64,000 bases of DNA, taken from positions 868,001 through 932,000 of the forward strand of contig NZ_CP139249.1 of NCBI RefSeq assembly GCF_034064985.1, read 5' to 3'. This document shows, in pieces, positions 24,638 to 34,314 of the stretch. Every line of letters begins with the position of its first letter. Position 1 is the first letter of the stretch. Source of the stretch: Acinetobacter pittii (GTDB lineage: Bacteria; Pseudomonadota; Gammaproteobacteria; Pseudomonadales; Moraxellaceae). Position numbers and translations under genes: made by a program. The notes under the pieces are model-generated. The model had not been told where the DNA came from, searched no databases, and worked only from the letters and a program-made list of their open reading frames with translations.

Positions 24638-26026
24638 TTATGTCAATTCATCACTGAGTTGCATAGCTTCTGTCAATGCTTCATGCAAGCGGGCAACGGC
24701 AATGACTTGAACGCCAGGAATCGCTTTTTGCGGTGCATTACCTCTCGGTAAAATGACATATTTAAAGCCATGTTTTGCAGCTTCTTTTAAACGCTCTTGT
24801 CCGTTAGGAACTGGGCGAATTTCACCAGAAAGGCCAACTTCACCAAAAACTGCAAGCTGTTGAGGCAAGGCTTTAGTGCGTAAACTTGAAGCGCATGCTA
24901 ATAAGACAGCCAAGTCGGAACCTGTTTCGGTAATTTTTAAGCCACCTACAATATTGACATAAACGTCTTGTCCAGTAGTTTGAACACCGCCATGACGATG
25001 CATGACAGCAAGCAGCATATTTAAACGGTTTTGTTCAAGACCTAACGCGACACGTCGTGGTTGTCCTTGAGCATCATCAACTAAAGCTTGTACTTCGACC
25101 AAAAGAGGGCGAGTTCCTTCACGGCTAATCATGACAATTGAACCGGGAATCGCTTCATCATAACGACTTAGGAAAATGGCAGAAGGATTGGCCACTTCAC
25201 GTAGGCCTTTATCAGTCATGCCAAATACGCCAAGTTCATTCACTGCACCAAAACGGTTTTTAACTGCACGAATCATGCGGTAGCGAGAGTCTGATTGACC
25301 TTCAAAGTAAAGAACACAGTCCACCATATGTTCTAAAACACGCGGACCTGCCAGTGCACCTTCTTTGGTCACGTGACCAACAATGAAGAGCGCCGTGCCA
25401 CTATTTTTTGCATAACGGGTTAATAACGCAGCAGATTCACGAATTTGTGAAACACCACCCGGAGCAGATTGGAGGGTTTCTGTATAAAGTGTTTGAATCG
25501 AATCTAGAATAGCGACTACAGGTTTTTCTTGTTCTAAAACTTCACAAATGCGTTCTACACAGGTTTCAGCCATGACTTTTAATTGGTCAGTTGGCAGGTC
25601 GAGACGTTGCGCACGAAGCGCCACCTGAGACAAAGATTCTTCACCGGTAATATAAAGTGCAGAGCTTTTTGCGCTTGCCATATGGGTCGCAGTTTGCAAA
25701 AGAATGGTCGATTTACCAATACCAGGGTCACCACCAATCAGTACGACAGAACCTGTCACCAAACCGCCGCCAAGCACTCGGTCAAACTCGCTAATACCTG
25801 TAGGTAAGCGTGTTTCATGAGAAACGGAAACTTTATTTAGGGTGGTAATATTCGCGACTTGACCTGCATAGCCTCCAATTTTTGGACGTGCGCGGTGAGC
25901 AGTAGTCGGTTCAAGTTTGACTTCAGTCAGAGAATTCCATTCACCACACTCTGAGCATTGACCAGCCCATTTAAGATGATCGGCACCACATTGCTCGCAA
26001 CGGTAAACAGTTTTGACTTTGCTCAT
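24638..26026 (-). CDS. radA: DNA repair protein RadA
   Basis: The 462-residue protein has the RadA plan: an N-terminal C4 zinc finger (CEQCGADHLKWAGQCSECGE), Walker A GGDPGIGKST, the RadA-specific KNRFG motif (AVKNRFGAVNE), and a C-terminal Lon-like protease domain (LAVFGEVGLSGEIRPV) that lacks protease activity in the family. RadA is a DnaB-like hexameric helicase that drives branch migration in recombination. It is also used in natural transformation in some species, which is of note because comEC is in this window. It is monocistronic. Confidence 0.97.
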   Translation of the reverse strand: MSKVKTVYRCEQCGADHLKWAGQCSECGEWNSLTEVKLEPTTAHRARPKIGGYAGQVANITTLNKVSVSHETRLPTGISEFDRVLGGGLVTGSVVLIGGDPGIGKSTILLQTATHMASAKSSALYITGEESLSQVALRAQRLDLPTDQLKVMAETCVERICEVLEQEKPVVAILDSIQTLYTETLQSAPGGVSQIRESAALLTRYAKNSGTALFIVGHVTKEGALAGPRVLEHMVDCVLYFEGQSDSRYRMIRAVKNRFGAVNELGVFGMTDKGLREVANPSAIFLSRYDEAIPGSIVMISREGTRPLLVEVQALVDDAQGQPRRVALGLEQNRLNMLLAVMHRHGGVQTTGQDVYVNIVGGLKITETGSDLAVLLACASSLRTKALPQQLAVFGEVGLSGEIRPVPNGQERLKEAAKHGFKYVILPRGNAPQKAIPGVQVIAVARLHEALTEAMQLSDELT

Positions 26027-26370
26027 AAAAAATTGAAATTTTGCTCAATATTATATAAATATAGTTCTTAGGAAGTTCTTCATTCTTGTTTCCTAAAATT
26101 TTCATAAAAGATAATGAGGAAATTTGAAGGGATCTTCTAAGGAACTAATAAGGGAAAGACATCAAAAATAACACGATATTGGATTTTTACAAGTCAGATA
26201 AAGTTTGTTTTCAATGGATATAAAAAATCTAATCTATTCCCCAAGGAAGGTGTTTTTACTGGCGTATGTATCTAGCTGTTTATTATAGATATGGCATGGA
26301 TATTGCTGAAGTGAAAACGAACAAAATAATATGAGTATTGTATTTTTAGAAATACAAAAGGTTGATATTT
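26027..26370. other. Divergent intergenic region, radA / alanine symporter
   Basis: No gene is seen in 344 AT-rich bases. An inverted repeat (TTAGGAA at 26068-26074 and TTCCTAA at 26090-26096) lies near radA, and a related AAGGAAC sequence recurs at about 26140. It could be an operator or a leader hairpin for radA. Confidence 0.5.
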
Positions 26371-27894
26371 ATGAGTGCAGCAGAAATTGTTGATTGGGTA
26401 AATAGTATTATATGGAGTAAGGCGCTTATCTATTTATGTTTAGGCGTTGGTTTATTCTTTTCTATTTTGACAAGATTTGTTCAGGTCCGCCAAATTAAAG
26501 AAATGGCTAGACTTTTAATAAAAGGTACTTCTTCAGAGCAGGGCGTTTCATCTTTTCAGGCATTATCAGTATCTTTAGCAGGTCGTATTGGTGTAGGTAA
26601 CATTGCGGGTGTTGCAGCAGCAATTGGCTTTGGTGGACCCGGTGCAGTTTTTTGGATGTGGATGGTTGCATTCTTTGGTGCTGGTACAGCTTATGTAGAA
26701 TCCACACTTGGTCAGCTTTATAAAGTTGAGTATCAAGGGCAATATCGCGGTGGCCCAGCATTTTATTTTGATAGAGGTTTAGGTCAGCGTTGGTTAGGAA
26801 TTGTATTTGCTATTGCAGCAATTGTCGCTTGTGGTTTGTTTTTACCGGGTATTCAAGCAAATGCTGTAGGTAAGGCATTTACACAGATTACGGGTGAAGG
26901 TGCAATTGTTTTTGGGGATGTTGGTGTCTATAAACTAGTTGCTTTGGTCGTCGTGATTGGTTTGCTTGCTATCCTCATTTTTGGTGGGATTAAACGAATT
27001 GCTCAGTTTGCTGAACTGGTTGTACCTTTCATGGCAATTGGTTATTTCCTCATGGCTGTTATCATTGTTGTGGTTAACATCTCAGATCTTCCAAAAGTAT
27101 TAAGCCTGATTTTTACAGATGCATTTACGCCAATGGCAGGTCTTGGTGCTGCAATCGGTTGGGGAGTAAAACGTGGTGTTTATGCCAATGAGGCAGGCCA
27201 AGGAACAGGACCACACGCAGCAGCGGCAGCAGAAGTTCAACATCCAGCTCAACAAGGTTTGGTCCAATCTTTTTCAATTCACTTTGATAGTATAATTGTT
27301 TGTTCTGCTACTGCATTTATGATTTTAATGACAAGCCAATATAATGTTCAGGGGGCTTTAGAAGCAGGTCAATTCATTGTTCAAAATGTTCCTGCCTCGA
27401 CTGAAATTGGTTCTCCTGCATTTACACAAATGGCTGTGAGCACTATTTTTGGTAATTTTGGTCAGATCTTTGTTGCTTTAGCCGTATTCTTCTTTGCTTT
27501 CACCACTATCGTAGCTTATTACTATATTGCAGAAACAAACCTTGCTTATTTGAGCTACATTACAAAATCACCGTCATTATTGTTCATTGTAAAATGTTCA
27601 ATCATTCTCGCTGTAGGTTATGGTTTACTGAGTGCCACAGGCTATATCTGGGGTATTGGTGATATTGGTGTGGGCTTAATGGCATGGATTAATATTATTG
27701 GTATTGTTGTAACGTACTTTATTTATAAACCAACAATTAAAGCACTAAAAGATTATGAAGCACAGCAAAAAGCGGGAGTAAAAGAGTACACATTTGACCC
27801 TATTAAATTAGGAATTAAAAATGCGACATTCTGGGAAGAGCGCTTGAAGAAAAACCAAGAATTGAATGCGCAAGTTAAGAAAACAGGAAGCTAG
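26371..27894 (+). CDS. AGCS family alanine/glycine:cation symporter
   Basis: The 507-residue protein is an alanine or glycine carrier of the AGCS family. Diagnostic stretches are FSILTRFVQVRQIKEM, FQALSVSLAGRIGVGNIAGV, GPGAVFWMWMVAFFGAGTAY, ESTLGQLYKVEYQGQYRGGP and GVYANEAGQGTGPHAAAAAE. It should have about 11 membrane helices and import alanine or glycine with sodium. ATG at 26371 is better placed than a TTG three codons earlier. Together with cycA downstream it makes a pair of amino acid importers, separately transcribed, since a strong terminator lies between. Confidence 0.92.
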   Translation: MSAAEIVDWVNSIIWSKALIYLCLGVGLFFSILTRFVQVRQIKEMARLLIKGTSSEQGVSSFQALSVSLAGRIGVGNIAGVAAAIGFGGPGAVFWMWMVAFFGAGTAYVESTLGQLYKVEYQGQYRGGPAFYFDRGLGQRWLGIVFAIAAIVACGLFLPGIQANAVGKAFTQITGEGAIVFGDVGVYKLVALVVVIGLLAILIFGGIKRIAQFAELVVPFMAIGYFLMAVIIVVVNISDLPKVLSLIFTDAFTPMAGLGAAIGWGVKRGVYANEAGQGTGPHAAAAAEVQHPAQQGLVQSFSIHFDSIIVCSATAFMILMTSQYNVQGALEAGQFIVQNVPASTEIGSPAFTQMAVSTIFGNFGQIFVALAVFFFAFTTIVAYYYIAETNLAYLSYITKSPSLLFIVKCSIILAVGYGLLSATGYIWGIGDIGVGLMAWINIIGIVVTYFIYKPTIKALKDYEAQQKAGVKEYTFDPIKLGIKNATFWEERLKKNQELNAQVKKTGS

Positions 27895-27914
27895 AGTTTA
27901 ACAATCAAATAGCT

Positions 27915-27944
27915 AAAAAGGTGGTCATATTGACCACCTTTTTT
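27915..27944 (+). terminator. Terminator after alanine symporter
   Basis: A perfect 13-bp stem (AAAAAGGTGGTCA / TGACCACCTTTTT) with a 3-base loop ends in a T-run. Confidence 0.93.
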
Positions 27945-28192
27945 CATATGAGATTGATCATTAAATGAGAAACTGGATGTTCCAAAAAAGTGCGTTGTAT
28001 TGCTAGGGGCTTGTGCGTATTATCGGATTTAATTGTATGTAGCTTGGATCATCAGCAATACAGACAAAATTGGTTAGCTGAAAAGTTGTCAAAAAATATA
28101 CATTTAAAAGATACCTGCAAATGGTGCGATATCGTCTTTTTGATTTGAATTTAGCTAACGGATTAAAAAAATTACTGGAGTGTATTTATAAA

Positions 28193-29599
28193 ATGTCGAA
28201 TCAAAATCTGAGCGAGCCTCATGAACAAGGTGAGCTCCATCGAAGCCTCTCCAATCGGCATTTACAGCTGATCGCGATTGGTGGTGCAATTGGTACCGGA
28301 TTATTTATGGGATCAGGCAAAACAATTAGCCTTGCTGGTCCATCAATCTTATTCATTTATTTGATTATTGGTGTGATGGTGTTTTTTGTCATGCGTGCGC
28401 TTGGCGAATTACTTCTTTCAAATCTTGCCTATAAATCATTTATTGACTTCACAACAGATTTAATCGGTCCATGGGCAGGTTATTTTGTAGGGTGGACATA
28501 CTGGTTATGTTGGATCACGATTGGTATCGCTGACCTTTCTGCAATTATCTACTACTTACAATTCTTCAATAATGGTCTACCTTTCTCGCCTGTCGAAGGG
28601 GCAATGATTAGTGTTGCCGCGATTGTATTTATTATGGGTTTAAACCTGTTAACAGTTCGCTTATTTGGTGAGTTAGAGTTCTGGTTTGCACTCATTAAGA
28701 TTCTTGCGATTATTATTTTAATTGCTGTGGGTCTATGGATGATCTTTACAGGCTTTACCTCAAGTACAGGTGAAGTTGCATCATTTACTCATCTTTGGGC
28801 TAACGGTGGTTTCTTCCCAACAGGTGTACATGGTTTCTTGGCAGGCTTCCAGATTGCAATCTTTGCTTTTGTTGGTGTGGAACTTGTGGGAACAACGGCT
28901 GCGGAAACGAAAGATCCAGCACGTAACTTACCAAAAGCAATTAACTCAATTCCAATCCGTATCATTATTTTCTACGTATTGGCATTGTTGATTGTAATGT
29001 CTGTAACACCTTGGAATAAAATTGATCCTGCGATCAGTCCATTTGTAAACTTGTTTAGCCAAGCTGGTGTTGCAGCAGCAGCGATCTTGATGAACTTGGT
29101 TGTATTGTCATCAGTGATGTCATCAATGAACAGTGGTGTCTTCTCAACAAGCCGTATGTTATTCGGTTTATCTCGTGAAGATCAGGGACCAAAAGCTTTT
29201 GGTAAATTGAACAGACGTGCAGTACCTGCAAATGCATTGTATTTCTCTGCTGCGTGTTTATTGTTAGGTGCCGCATTACAGTATTTTGTACCAAATACAG
29301 TTGAGGCATTTACGCTTGCAACAACACTTTCAACGATTCTGTTCATTTGCGTGTGGTTACTCATTATCTGGAGTTATATCCGTTACTACACTACGCGTCC
29401 TGAGCTACATGCAAAATCAACATTTAAATTACCAGGCGGTCTATTTACATGTTGGATTACGATTATTTTCTTTATTGGCATGATTTATGTGCTGTCTTTA
29501 GAACCAGATACGTTCAAAGCGCTTAAAGTCAGCCCGATTTGGTTTCTCATCTTGATCATTGGTTATTTCTTCTTCTATAAACCACGTCATAAAAAGTAA
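28193..29599 (+). CDS. cycA: D-serine/D-alanine/glycine permease
   Basis: The 468-residue protein belongs to the amino acid permease (APC) family and closely follows E. coli CycA: NRHLQLIAIGGAIGTGLFMG, SGKTISLAGPSILF, VMRALGELLLSNL, ELVGTTAAETKDPARNLP and NSGVFSTSRMLFGL. Twelve membrane helices are expected. It imports glycine, D-alanine, D-serine and cycloserine. I chose ATG at 28193 because the 24 residues added from 28121 are not membrane-like and have no match to CycA. It ends at an intrinsic terminator. Confidence 0.92.
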   Translation: MSNQNLSEPHEQGELHRSLSNRHLQLIAIGGAIGTGLFMGSGKTISLAGPSILFIYLIIGVMVFFVMRALGELLLSNLAYKSFIDFTTDLIGPWAGYFVGWTYWLCWITIGIADLSAIIYYLQFFNNGLPFSPVEGAMISVAAIVFIMGLNLLTVRLFGELEFWFALIKILAIIILIAVGLWMIFTGFTSSTGEVASFTHLWANGGFFPTGVHGFLAGFQIAIFAFVGVELVGTTAAETKDPARNLPKAINSIPIRIIIFYVLALLIVMSVTPWNKIDPAISPFVNLFSQAGVAAAAILMNLVVLSSVMSSMNSGVFSTSRMLFGLSREDQGPKAFGKLNRRAVPANALYFSAACLLLGAALQYFVPNTVEAFTLATTLSTILFICVWLLIIWSYIRYYTTRPELHAKSTFKLPGGLFTCWITIIFFIGMIYVLSLEPDTFKALKVSPIWFLILIIGYFFFYKPRHKK

Positions 29600-29622
29600 T
29601 TAAATTTATTTGTTTATGATCA

Positions 29623-29650
29623 AACGCTGGCTGAAAAGCTGGCGTTTTTT
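29623..29650 (+). terminator. Terminator after cycA
   Basis: AACGCTGGC and GCTGGCGTT pair over 9 bp with two G-T wobbles, 6-base loop, followed by six T residues. Confidence 0.85.
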
Positions 29651-29739
29651 ATGCATATTGTTTTTCTCTTTAAGTTTACTCTTTAGCCGCTTGCATGATC
29701 ACGGTATACTGCATCGAATTGTTTAAATCAGGTGCTCAG

Positions 29740-29961
29740 ATGCGTCGTGTCATTTGCCTCATCAGTTTATTGAGCAGCAGTATTTTGCTTAGCGCTTGTG
29801 GTCAGTCAGGAGCATTACAGCTACCTTCTGATCCGAATTATGACAAACGTGCGAAATACTTGCTCTATCGTAATAAAGAACAGAAACAAGTTGTTCAACA
29901 GGATGAGCAGGCTGAACAGCCAGTTGAATCATCAGCCCCAACCCAAACAACTTCACCTTAA
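29740..29961 (+). CDS. lptM: LptM (YifL) family small lipoprotein
   Basis: From ATG at 29740 the product is 73 residues with a lipoprotein signal (ICLISLLSSSILLSAC) and, right after the lipidated Cys, GQSGALQLPSDP, the signature of YifL/LptM (usually C-GxKGPLxxP). LptM assists maturation of the LptDE lipopolysaccharide translocon by promoting LptD disulfide formation in E. coli. The rest is Gln/Glu-rich and probably disordered. It lies 22 bases before lysA, as in many gammaproteobacteria, and is likely its operon partner. Confidence 0.85.
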   Translation: MRRVICLISLLSSSILLSACGQSGALQLPSDPNYDKRAKYLLYRNKEQKQVVQQDEQAEQPVESSAPTQTTSP

Positions 29962-29983
29962 GCTTTGAAATAAGGACACATTC

Positions 29984-31234
29984 ATGAGTTTCACTCGCAT
30001 TAATGGAATATTGCACGCAGAGCAATGTTCTATGGAGCAGCTTGCGCAGCAATTTGGCACACCTTTGTATGTTTATTCAAAAGCAGCTTTTGAAAAACAT
30101 TACTTAGATATGGATCGTGCTTTTGATTTTATAGATCATCAAATCTGTTTTGCGGTGAAATCTAACTCAAATTTAGCTGTTTTGAATGTATTGGCAAAAC
30201 TTGGTGCTGGTTTTGATATCGTATCGGGTGGGGAATTAGCACGTGTTTTAAAAGCGGGTGGAGATGCATCTAAAGTTGTTTTTTCTGGTTTAGGTAAAAC
30301 TGAAGCCGATATCGAAACATCGTTAAATGTGGGTATTGCTTGCTTTAATGTAGAGTCTTATGCAGAGCTGGACCGTCTGCAAAAAGTCGCAGCGCGTCTA
30401 GGCAAAAAAGCGCCGATTTCTTTACGTGTAAATCCAGACGTAGATGCAAAAACTCATCCTTATATTTCAACAGGTTTAAAAGAAAATAAATTTGGTATTC
30501 CTAGTGATACTGTTTATGAAACCTATCAATATGCTGCATCTTTACCAAACCTTGAAATTATTGGAATTGACTGCCACATCGGTTCGCAATTAACCGAGAC
30601 TAAACCATTCGTTGATGCTTTAGATCGTGTCATGGTGATGATCGAAGAACTAAAAAAACTTGGTATCAATCTTAAACACATTGATATCGGTGGCGGTTTG
30701 GGTGTTTGTTATAAAGATGAAACGCCGCCAAGTGTCGAAGAATATGCCAATTCAATGAAACCTGCTTTAGAAAAATTAGGTCTCAAGGTTTATATGGAAC
30801 CGGGTCGTAGCATTAGTGCAAATGCGGGTGCGCTTTTAACAAAAGTTGATTTGCTCAAGCCAACAAGTCACCGTAACTTTGCCATTATTGATGCTGCAAT
30901 GAACGATTTAATTCGTCCTGCATTATATGAAGCTTGGATGGATATCCAACCTGTAGTGCCAAGTTCAGATACTGAAGAAAAAACTTGGGATCTTGTGGGA
31001 GCAATCTGTGAAACAGGTGACTTCATTGGTAAAGATCGCTCATTGGCTTTAAAAGAAAATGACTTATTAGCTGTTCTTGGCGCTGGCGCTTATGGTTTTG
31101 TAATGAGTTCAAATTACAACACACGTGGACGTGCCGCAGAAGTGATGGTGTCAGGCGATAAAGCTCATTTAATTCGTGAGCGTGAAACGGTTGAGTCGCT
31201 TTGGGAAAAAGAAAGATTGTTGCCTGAGGAGTAA
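29984..31234 (+). CDS. lysA: Diaminopimelate decarboxylase
   Basis: The 416-residue protein is a fold-type III PLP enzyme. The cofactor Lys is K59 in FAVKSNSN. Further motifs are [44 protein letters not shown] and the substrate-binding CETGDF. It decarboxylates meso-diaminopimelate to L-lysine, the last step of the pathway. An AAGGACA ribosome binding site precedes ATG at 29984. dapF, the enzyme that makes its substrate, follows 5 bases after its stop, so the two are translated from one message. Confidence 0.97.
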   Translation: MSFTRINGILHAEQCSMEQLAQQFGTPLYVYSKAAFEKHYLDMDRAFDFIDHQICFAVKSNSNLAVLNVLAKLGAGFDIVSGGELARVLKAGGDASKVVFSGLGKTEADIETSLNVGIACFNVESYAELDRLQKVAARLGKKAPISLRVNPDVDAKTHPYISTGLKENKFGIPSDTVYETYQYAASLPNLEIIGIDCHIGSQLTETKPFVDALDRVMVMIEELKKLGINLKHIDIGGGLGVCYKDETPPSVEEYANSMKPALEKLGLKVYMEPGRSISANAGALLTKVDLLKPTSHRNFAIIDAAMNDLIRPALYEAWMDIQPVVPSSDTEEKTWDLVGAICETGDFIGKDRSLALKENDLLAVLGAGAYGFVMSSNYNTRGRAAEVMVSGDKAHLIRERETVESLWEKERLLPEE

Positions 31235-31239
31235 ATGAA

Positions 31240-32085
31240 ATGTTGTTAGAATTTACTAAAATGCATGGGCTAGGCAATGACTTTATGGTGGTTGATCTAA
31301 TCAGCCAACGTGCCTATTTGGATACAGAAACAATTCAACGCTTAGCTGATCGCCATTTTGGCATTGGTTTTGATCAGCTTTTAATTGTTGAACCACCAGA
31401 TTTACCGGAAGCAGATTTTAAATATCGTATTTTTAATGCTGATGGTTCTGAAGTTGAACAATGTGGTAACGGTGTACGCTGTTTTGCTCGCTTTGTACAT
31501 GAGCGTCATTTAACAACCAAAACGAGTATTACTGTCCAAACCAAAGCAGGTATTGTAAAACCTGAGTTGGGACAAAATGGCTGGGTTCGCGTCAATATGG
31601 GTTACCCAAAGTTCTTGCCGAATGAAATTCCATTCGTTGCAGAACAACCAGAAGCTTTATATATACTTGAGTTAGCTAACGACCAGAACATTAATATTGA
31701 TGTGGTCAATATGGGCAACCCCCATGCTGTCACTATTGTTCCAGACGTACTAACTGCTGATGTAGCAGGTATTGGCCCACAAGTTGAATCACATAAACGT
31801 TTCCCTGAACGTGTGAATGCTGGTTTTATGCAAGTAATTGATGAAAAACATGTTCGCTTACGTGTATTTGAACGTGGTGTAGGTGAAACACTCGCTTGTG
31901 GTACAGGAGCATGTGCTGCTGCGGTAAGTGGTATGCGCCGTGGTTTACTTGCGAACTCTGTAGAGGTTGAACTTGCCGGCGGTAAGCTACAAATTGAATG
32001 GCAAGAAGGTGATGTGGTCTGGATGACTGGTCCAACAACTCATGTATATGATGGGCGTTTGGATTTACGTTATTTCCAAGGTTAA
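31240..32085 (+). CDS. dapF: Diaminopimelate epimerase
   Basis: The 281-residue protein has the two catalytic cysteines of DapF: Cys75 in EQCGNGVRC and Cys220 in [10 protein letters not shown]. The N-terminal [15 protein letters not shown] and the GHPH-equivalent NMGNPHAV are also present. It interconverts LL- and meso-diaminopimelate, which supplies both lysine and peptidoglycan crosslinks. It is the third gene of the lptM-lysA-dapF cluster and ends at a large terminator shared with a convergent exporter gene. Confidence 0.97.
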   Translation: MLLEFTKMHGLGNDFMVVDLISQRAYLDTETIQRLADRHFGIGFDQLLIVEPPDLPEADFKYRIFNADGSEVEQCGNGVRCFARFVHERHLTTKTSITVQTKAGIVKPELGQNGWVRVNMGYPKFLPNEIPFVAEQPEALYILELANDQNINIDVVNMGNPHAVTIVPDVLTADVAGIGPQVESHKRFPERVNAGFMQVIDEKHVRLRVFERGVGETLACGTGACAAAVSGMRRGLLANSVEVELAGGKLQIEWQEGDVVWMTGPTTHVYDGRLDLRYFQG

Positions 32086-32102
32086 TCGCATTATCTAAAT
32101 AG

Positions 32103-32146
32103 AAGCCTCTTTTCATCAGCTAAAGTGATAAAAGAGGCTTTCTTTT
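32103..32146. terminator. Terminator between dapF and LysE-type exporter gene
   Basis: AAGCCTCTTTT pairs with AAAAGAGGCTT, with a smaller internal ATCA/TGAT pairing, followed by TCTTTT. The stem is symmetric and can serve the convergent gene. Confidence 0.88.
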
Positions 32147-32171
32147 ATATGTAGAATAATTTTTGATTTGA

Positions 32172-32795
32172 TTACCTTTTACTTAAAGCTAATTTCAATG
32201 CAAACAATACAAAAATACTGCCTGTAATTCGGTCCATATATTTCACAAATTTGGGTTGCTTTAAATAACGTGAAAGTGGCTGCATAGCCAAAATTAATAA
32301 AATTGACCATAAAATTCCAATCACCACATGAATCATCACAAGTCCTATCACCCAAGTCACAGCCGACGCTTGCGGCGGAATAAATTGTGGAAGAAATGAA
32401 ATATAAAAAATCCCAACTTTCGGGTTAAGTAAATTACCCAAAAAACCTTTGATGAACCAATTCTCTGAAGTAGAGCGATTTGAATGACTTTCTTGTGTGT
32501 CTGCAAGTTGGCTACGTGGTTTTAAAATCATATTCAAACCCAACCATGCAAGGTAAGCAGCCCCCATCCATTTTAGAATATTAAAAGCTAAATCAGATGC
32601 CATGAGTAAAGCACCCAGACCACAAGCAACTACAATTCCCCATGCAATACAGCCAAGGCTAATACCTACTGCTGCTTGAAATGCTTTAGATTTACCTTCA
32701 AGTGTAGCGGTGCGAATAATTAAAGTCGTATCTAGACCAGGTGTGAGCGTAAGTAATGTAATCGCAATTAAGTAAGGAATGAGTATGGTGGTCAT
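32172..32795 (-). CDS. LysE/RhtB family amino acid exporter
   Basis: From ATG at 32795 the product is 207 residues with six expected membrane helices. The N-terminus LITLTPG-type signature is present as LTLTPGLDTTLIIRTA, followed by GISLGCIAWGIVVACGLGAL and AAYLAWLGLNMI. The later NLLNPKVGIFYISFLPQFI completes the RhtB/LysE family pattern. It should export an amino acid, and the adjacent lysA-dapF pair makes lysine a reasonable guess, but substrate cannot be read from sequence. A longer start at 32885 would add a non-membrane N-terminus that overlaps a small plus-strand frame. Confidence 0.88.
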   Translation of the reverse strand: MTTILIPYLIAITLLTLTPGLDTTLIIRTATLEGKSKAFQAAVGISLGCIAWGIVVACGLGALLMASDLAFNILKWMGAAYLAWLGLNMILKPRSQLADTQESHSNRSTSENWFIKGFLGNLLNPKVGIFYISFLPQFIPPQASAVTWVIGLVMIHVVIGILWSILLILAMQPLSRYLKQPKFVKYMDRITGSIFVLFALKLALSKR

Positions 32796-32855
32796 GACAG
32801 CAGGGTTCCGACAAATACTTAAGGTGAAGTGTAATATATAAGGTAAGGAGTTGTT

Positions 32856-32912
32856 ATGCAGTACGATCTCAATTTTCCTGAACAACTACTTTTTGATACA
32901 CTGAAAAAATAA
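32856..32912 (+). CDS. Possible 18-residue leader peptide upstream of xerC
   Basis: ATG at 32856 sits five bases after a consensus AAGGAG ribosome binding site, the best site in this stretch, and reads MQYDLNFPEQLLFDTLKK before a TAA. It ends 15 bases before xerC. The peptide itself is unremarkable. It may be a leader that carries ribosomes into xerC, or a chance frame behind a good site. The frame is seen; that it is translated is inferred. Confidence 0.35.
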   Translation: MQYDLNFPEQLLFDTLKK

Positions 32913-32926
32913 TATGAGCAAATAAA

Positions 32927-33853
32927 ATGGAGGGCAATTTGGATTTTGCATTACAGCTGCTCTCAATGTGGTTAAAAGAAAGAAAAATTCAGAACCAGTC
33001 TGAGCACACGATTACGGCTTATGAAAGAGATGTGAAAAGCTTTCTTGAATTTTGCGAACTCAAACAACTAGATTTGAGAAATATTGAAGCTTCAGATTTA
33101 AGAGAGTATTTAGCGCAGCGTGTCGAACAGGACCAGTTAAGTTCAAGCAGTATGCAACGTCATCTCACCTCAATTCGTCAATTTATGAAGTGGGCTGAAC
33201 AAGGAAAATATCTAGAAATTAACCCTACTGATGATTTTAAGCTAAAACGCCAACCTAGACCTTTACCAGGCATGATCGATATAGAAACGGTTAATCAAAT
33301 TTTAGATCAACCTATGCCGGAAAAACCGATTGATCAGCAATTGTGGTTAAGAGATAAAGCCATGCTCGAGTTACTTTACTCAAGTGGTTTACGTTTAGCT
33401 GAATTACAAGGTTTAACAGTTAAAGATGTAGATTTTAATCGCCAACTTGTTCGTATTACAGGTAAAGGAAATAAAACCCGTATAGTACCATTTGGGAAAA
33501 AAGCAAAAGAAAGTCTATTGAACTGGTTGAAAGTTTACAAAATTTGGAAGGGACATTTTGATCAAAATGATTCTGTTTTTATTTCCTTGCGAGGAGGAGC
33601 GCTCACTCCAAGGCAAATTGAAAAACGAGTAAAGCTTCAAGCACAACGAGCAGGTGTAAATGTCGATTTACATCCGCATTTATTACGTCATTGTTTTGCT
33701 AGCCATATGCTATCGAGTAGCGGTGATTTGCGTTCAGTACAAGAAATGCTAGGCCATAGTAATTTATCTACGACACAAATTTATACCCATATTGATTTTG
33801 ATCATTTGGCACAAGTGTATGATCAAGCTCATCCAAGGGCACATAAAAATTAA
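32927..33853 (+). CDS. xerC: Site-specific tyrosine recombinase XerC
   Basis: The 308-residue protein has an N-terminal SAM-like domain and a C-terminal catalytic domain with all expected residues: Arg156 (SSGLRLAEL), Lys180 (TGKGNKTR), His251 and Arg254 (HPHLLRH), His277 (LGHSNL) and nucleophile Tyr286 (TQIYTHI). XerC with XerD resolves chromosome dimers at dif. The order dapF then xerC is ancestral in gammaproteobacteria. ATG at 32927 has no good ribosome binding site; GGAGGG inside the frame would instead serve a TTG at 32939, giving 304 residues, so the true start is open. Confidence 0.94.
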   Translation: MEGNLDFALQLLSMWLKERKIQNQSEHTITAYERDVKSFLEFCELKQLDLRNIEASDLREYLAQRVEQDQLSSSSMQRHLTSIRQFMKWAEQGKYLEINPTDDFKLKRQPRPLPGMIDIETVNQILDQPMPEKPIDQQLWLRDKAMLELLYSSGLRLAELQGLTVKDVDFNRQLVRITGKGNKTRIVPFGKKAKESLLNWLKVYKIWKGHFDQNDSVFISLRGGALTPRQIEKRVKLQAQRAGVNVDLHPHLLRHCFASHMLSSSGDLRSVQEMLGHSNLSTTQIYTHIDFDHLAQVYDQAHPRAHKN

Positions 33854-34314
33854 AAGTTAAAAAAAGAGTGAATAAAAAGATAATTAAATTGAGAAGTTTT
33901 AGGGGAATGTAGAGATCATTTGTCTTTTTTTACAAATTTGTTTAAGAGAAATAGCTAAAACAGCCTAATTGACCATTTTGGTCTTTGCATATTTTATCGA
34001 CTACTGGGTCTAAAAAAACTCGAATTTAAGGTTTTTAAACATAATCTTATGTTTCTAACTAATATGCTAAATAAGATAAAAAGATAATAAAAATCAATGT
34101 ATAAAATAGAGTTTAAAAATAATAAAATAGGGTCTTATAGCAGTCTAAAATTTTTTTATGAACTGATGATTTCATTTTTTTTGTGCTGTTCCAGAAAATT
34201 GTGACTTGACCGAAATGCCAAACACATTGCAAGATAGGGTACCTAAAAAATTTTAATTGAAGAGTTAATATACTTTTCTCAACATTTACTTTTGCTAGAA
34301 CAGCCGAGGATTAC
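33854..34314. other. Long AT-rich intergenic region upstream of etfBA
   Basis: No gene is seen in 461 bases. An 18-base palindrome lies at 34037-34054. A TTGACC at about 34206 could be a -35 element but has no clear partner. No terminator for xerC is recognisable. Confidence 0.6.
34037..34054. promoter_or_regulatory. Palindrome upstream of etfBA (candidate operator)
   Basis: AAACATAA-TC-TTATGTTT is a perfect 8-bp inverted repeat with a 2-base centre, of the size bound by dimeric repressors. It lies about 260 bases before etfB. Function is inferred from symmetry only. Confidence 0.35.

Noticed and set aside
26027..26370. A glycine riboswitch ahead of the alanine symporter
   Set aside because: I looked for the paired conserved cores typical of glycine riboswitches and did not find them.
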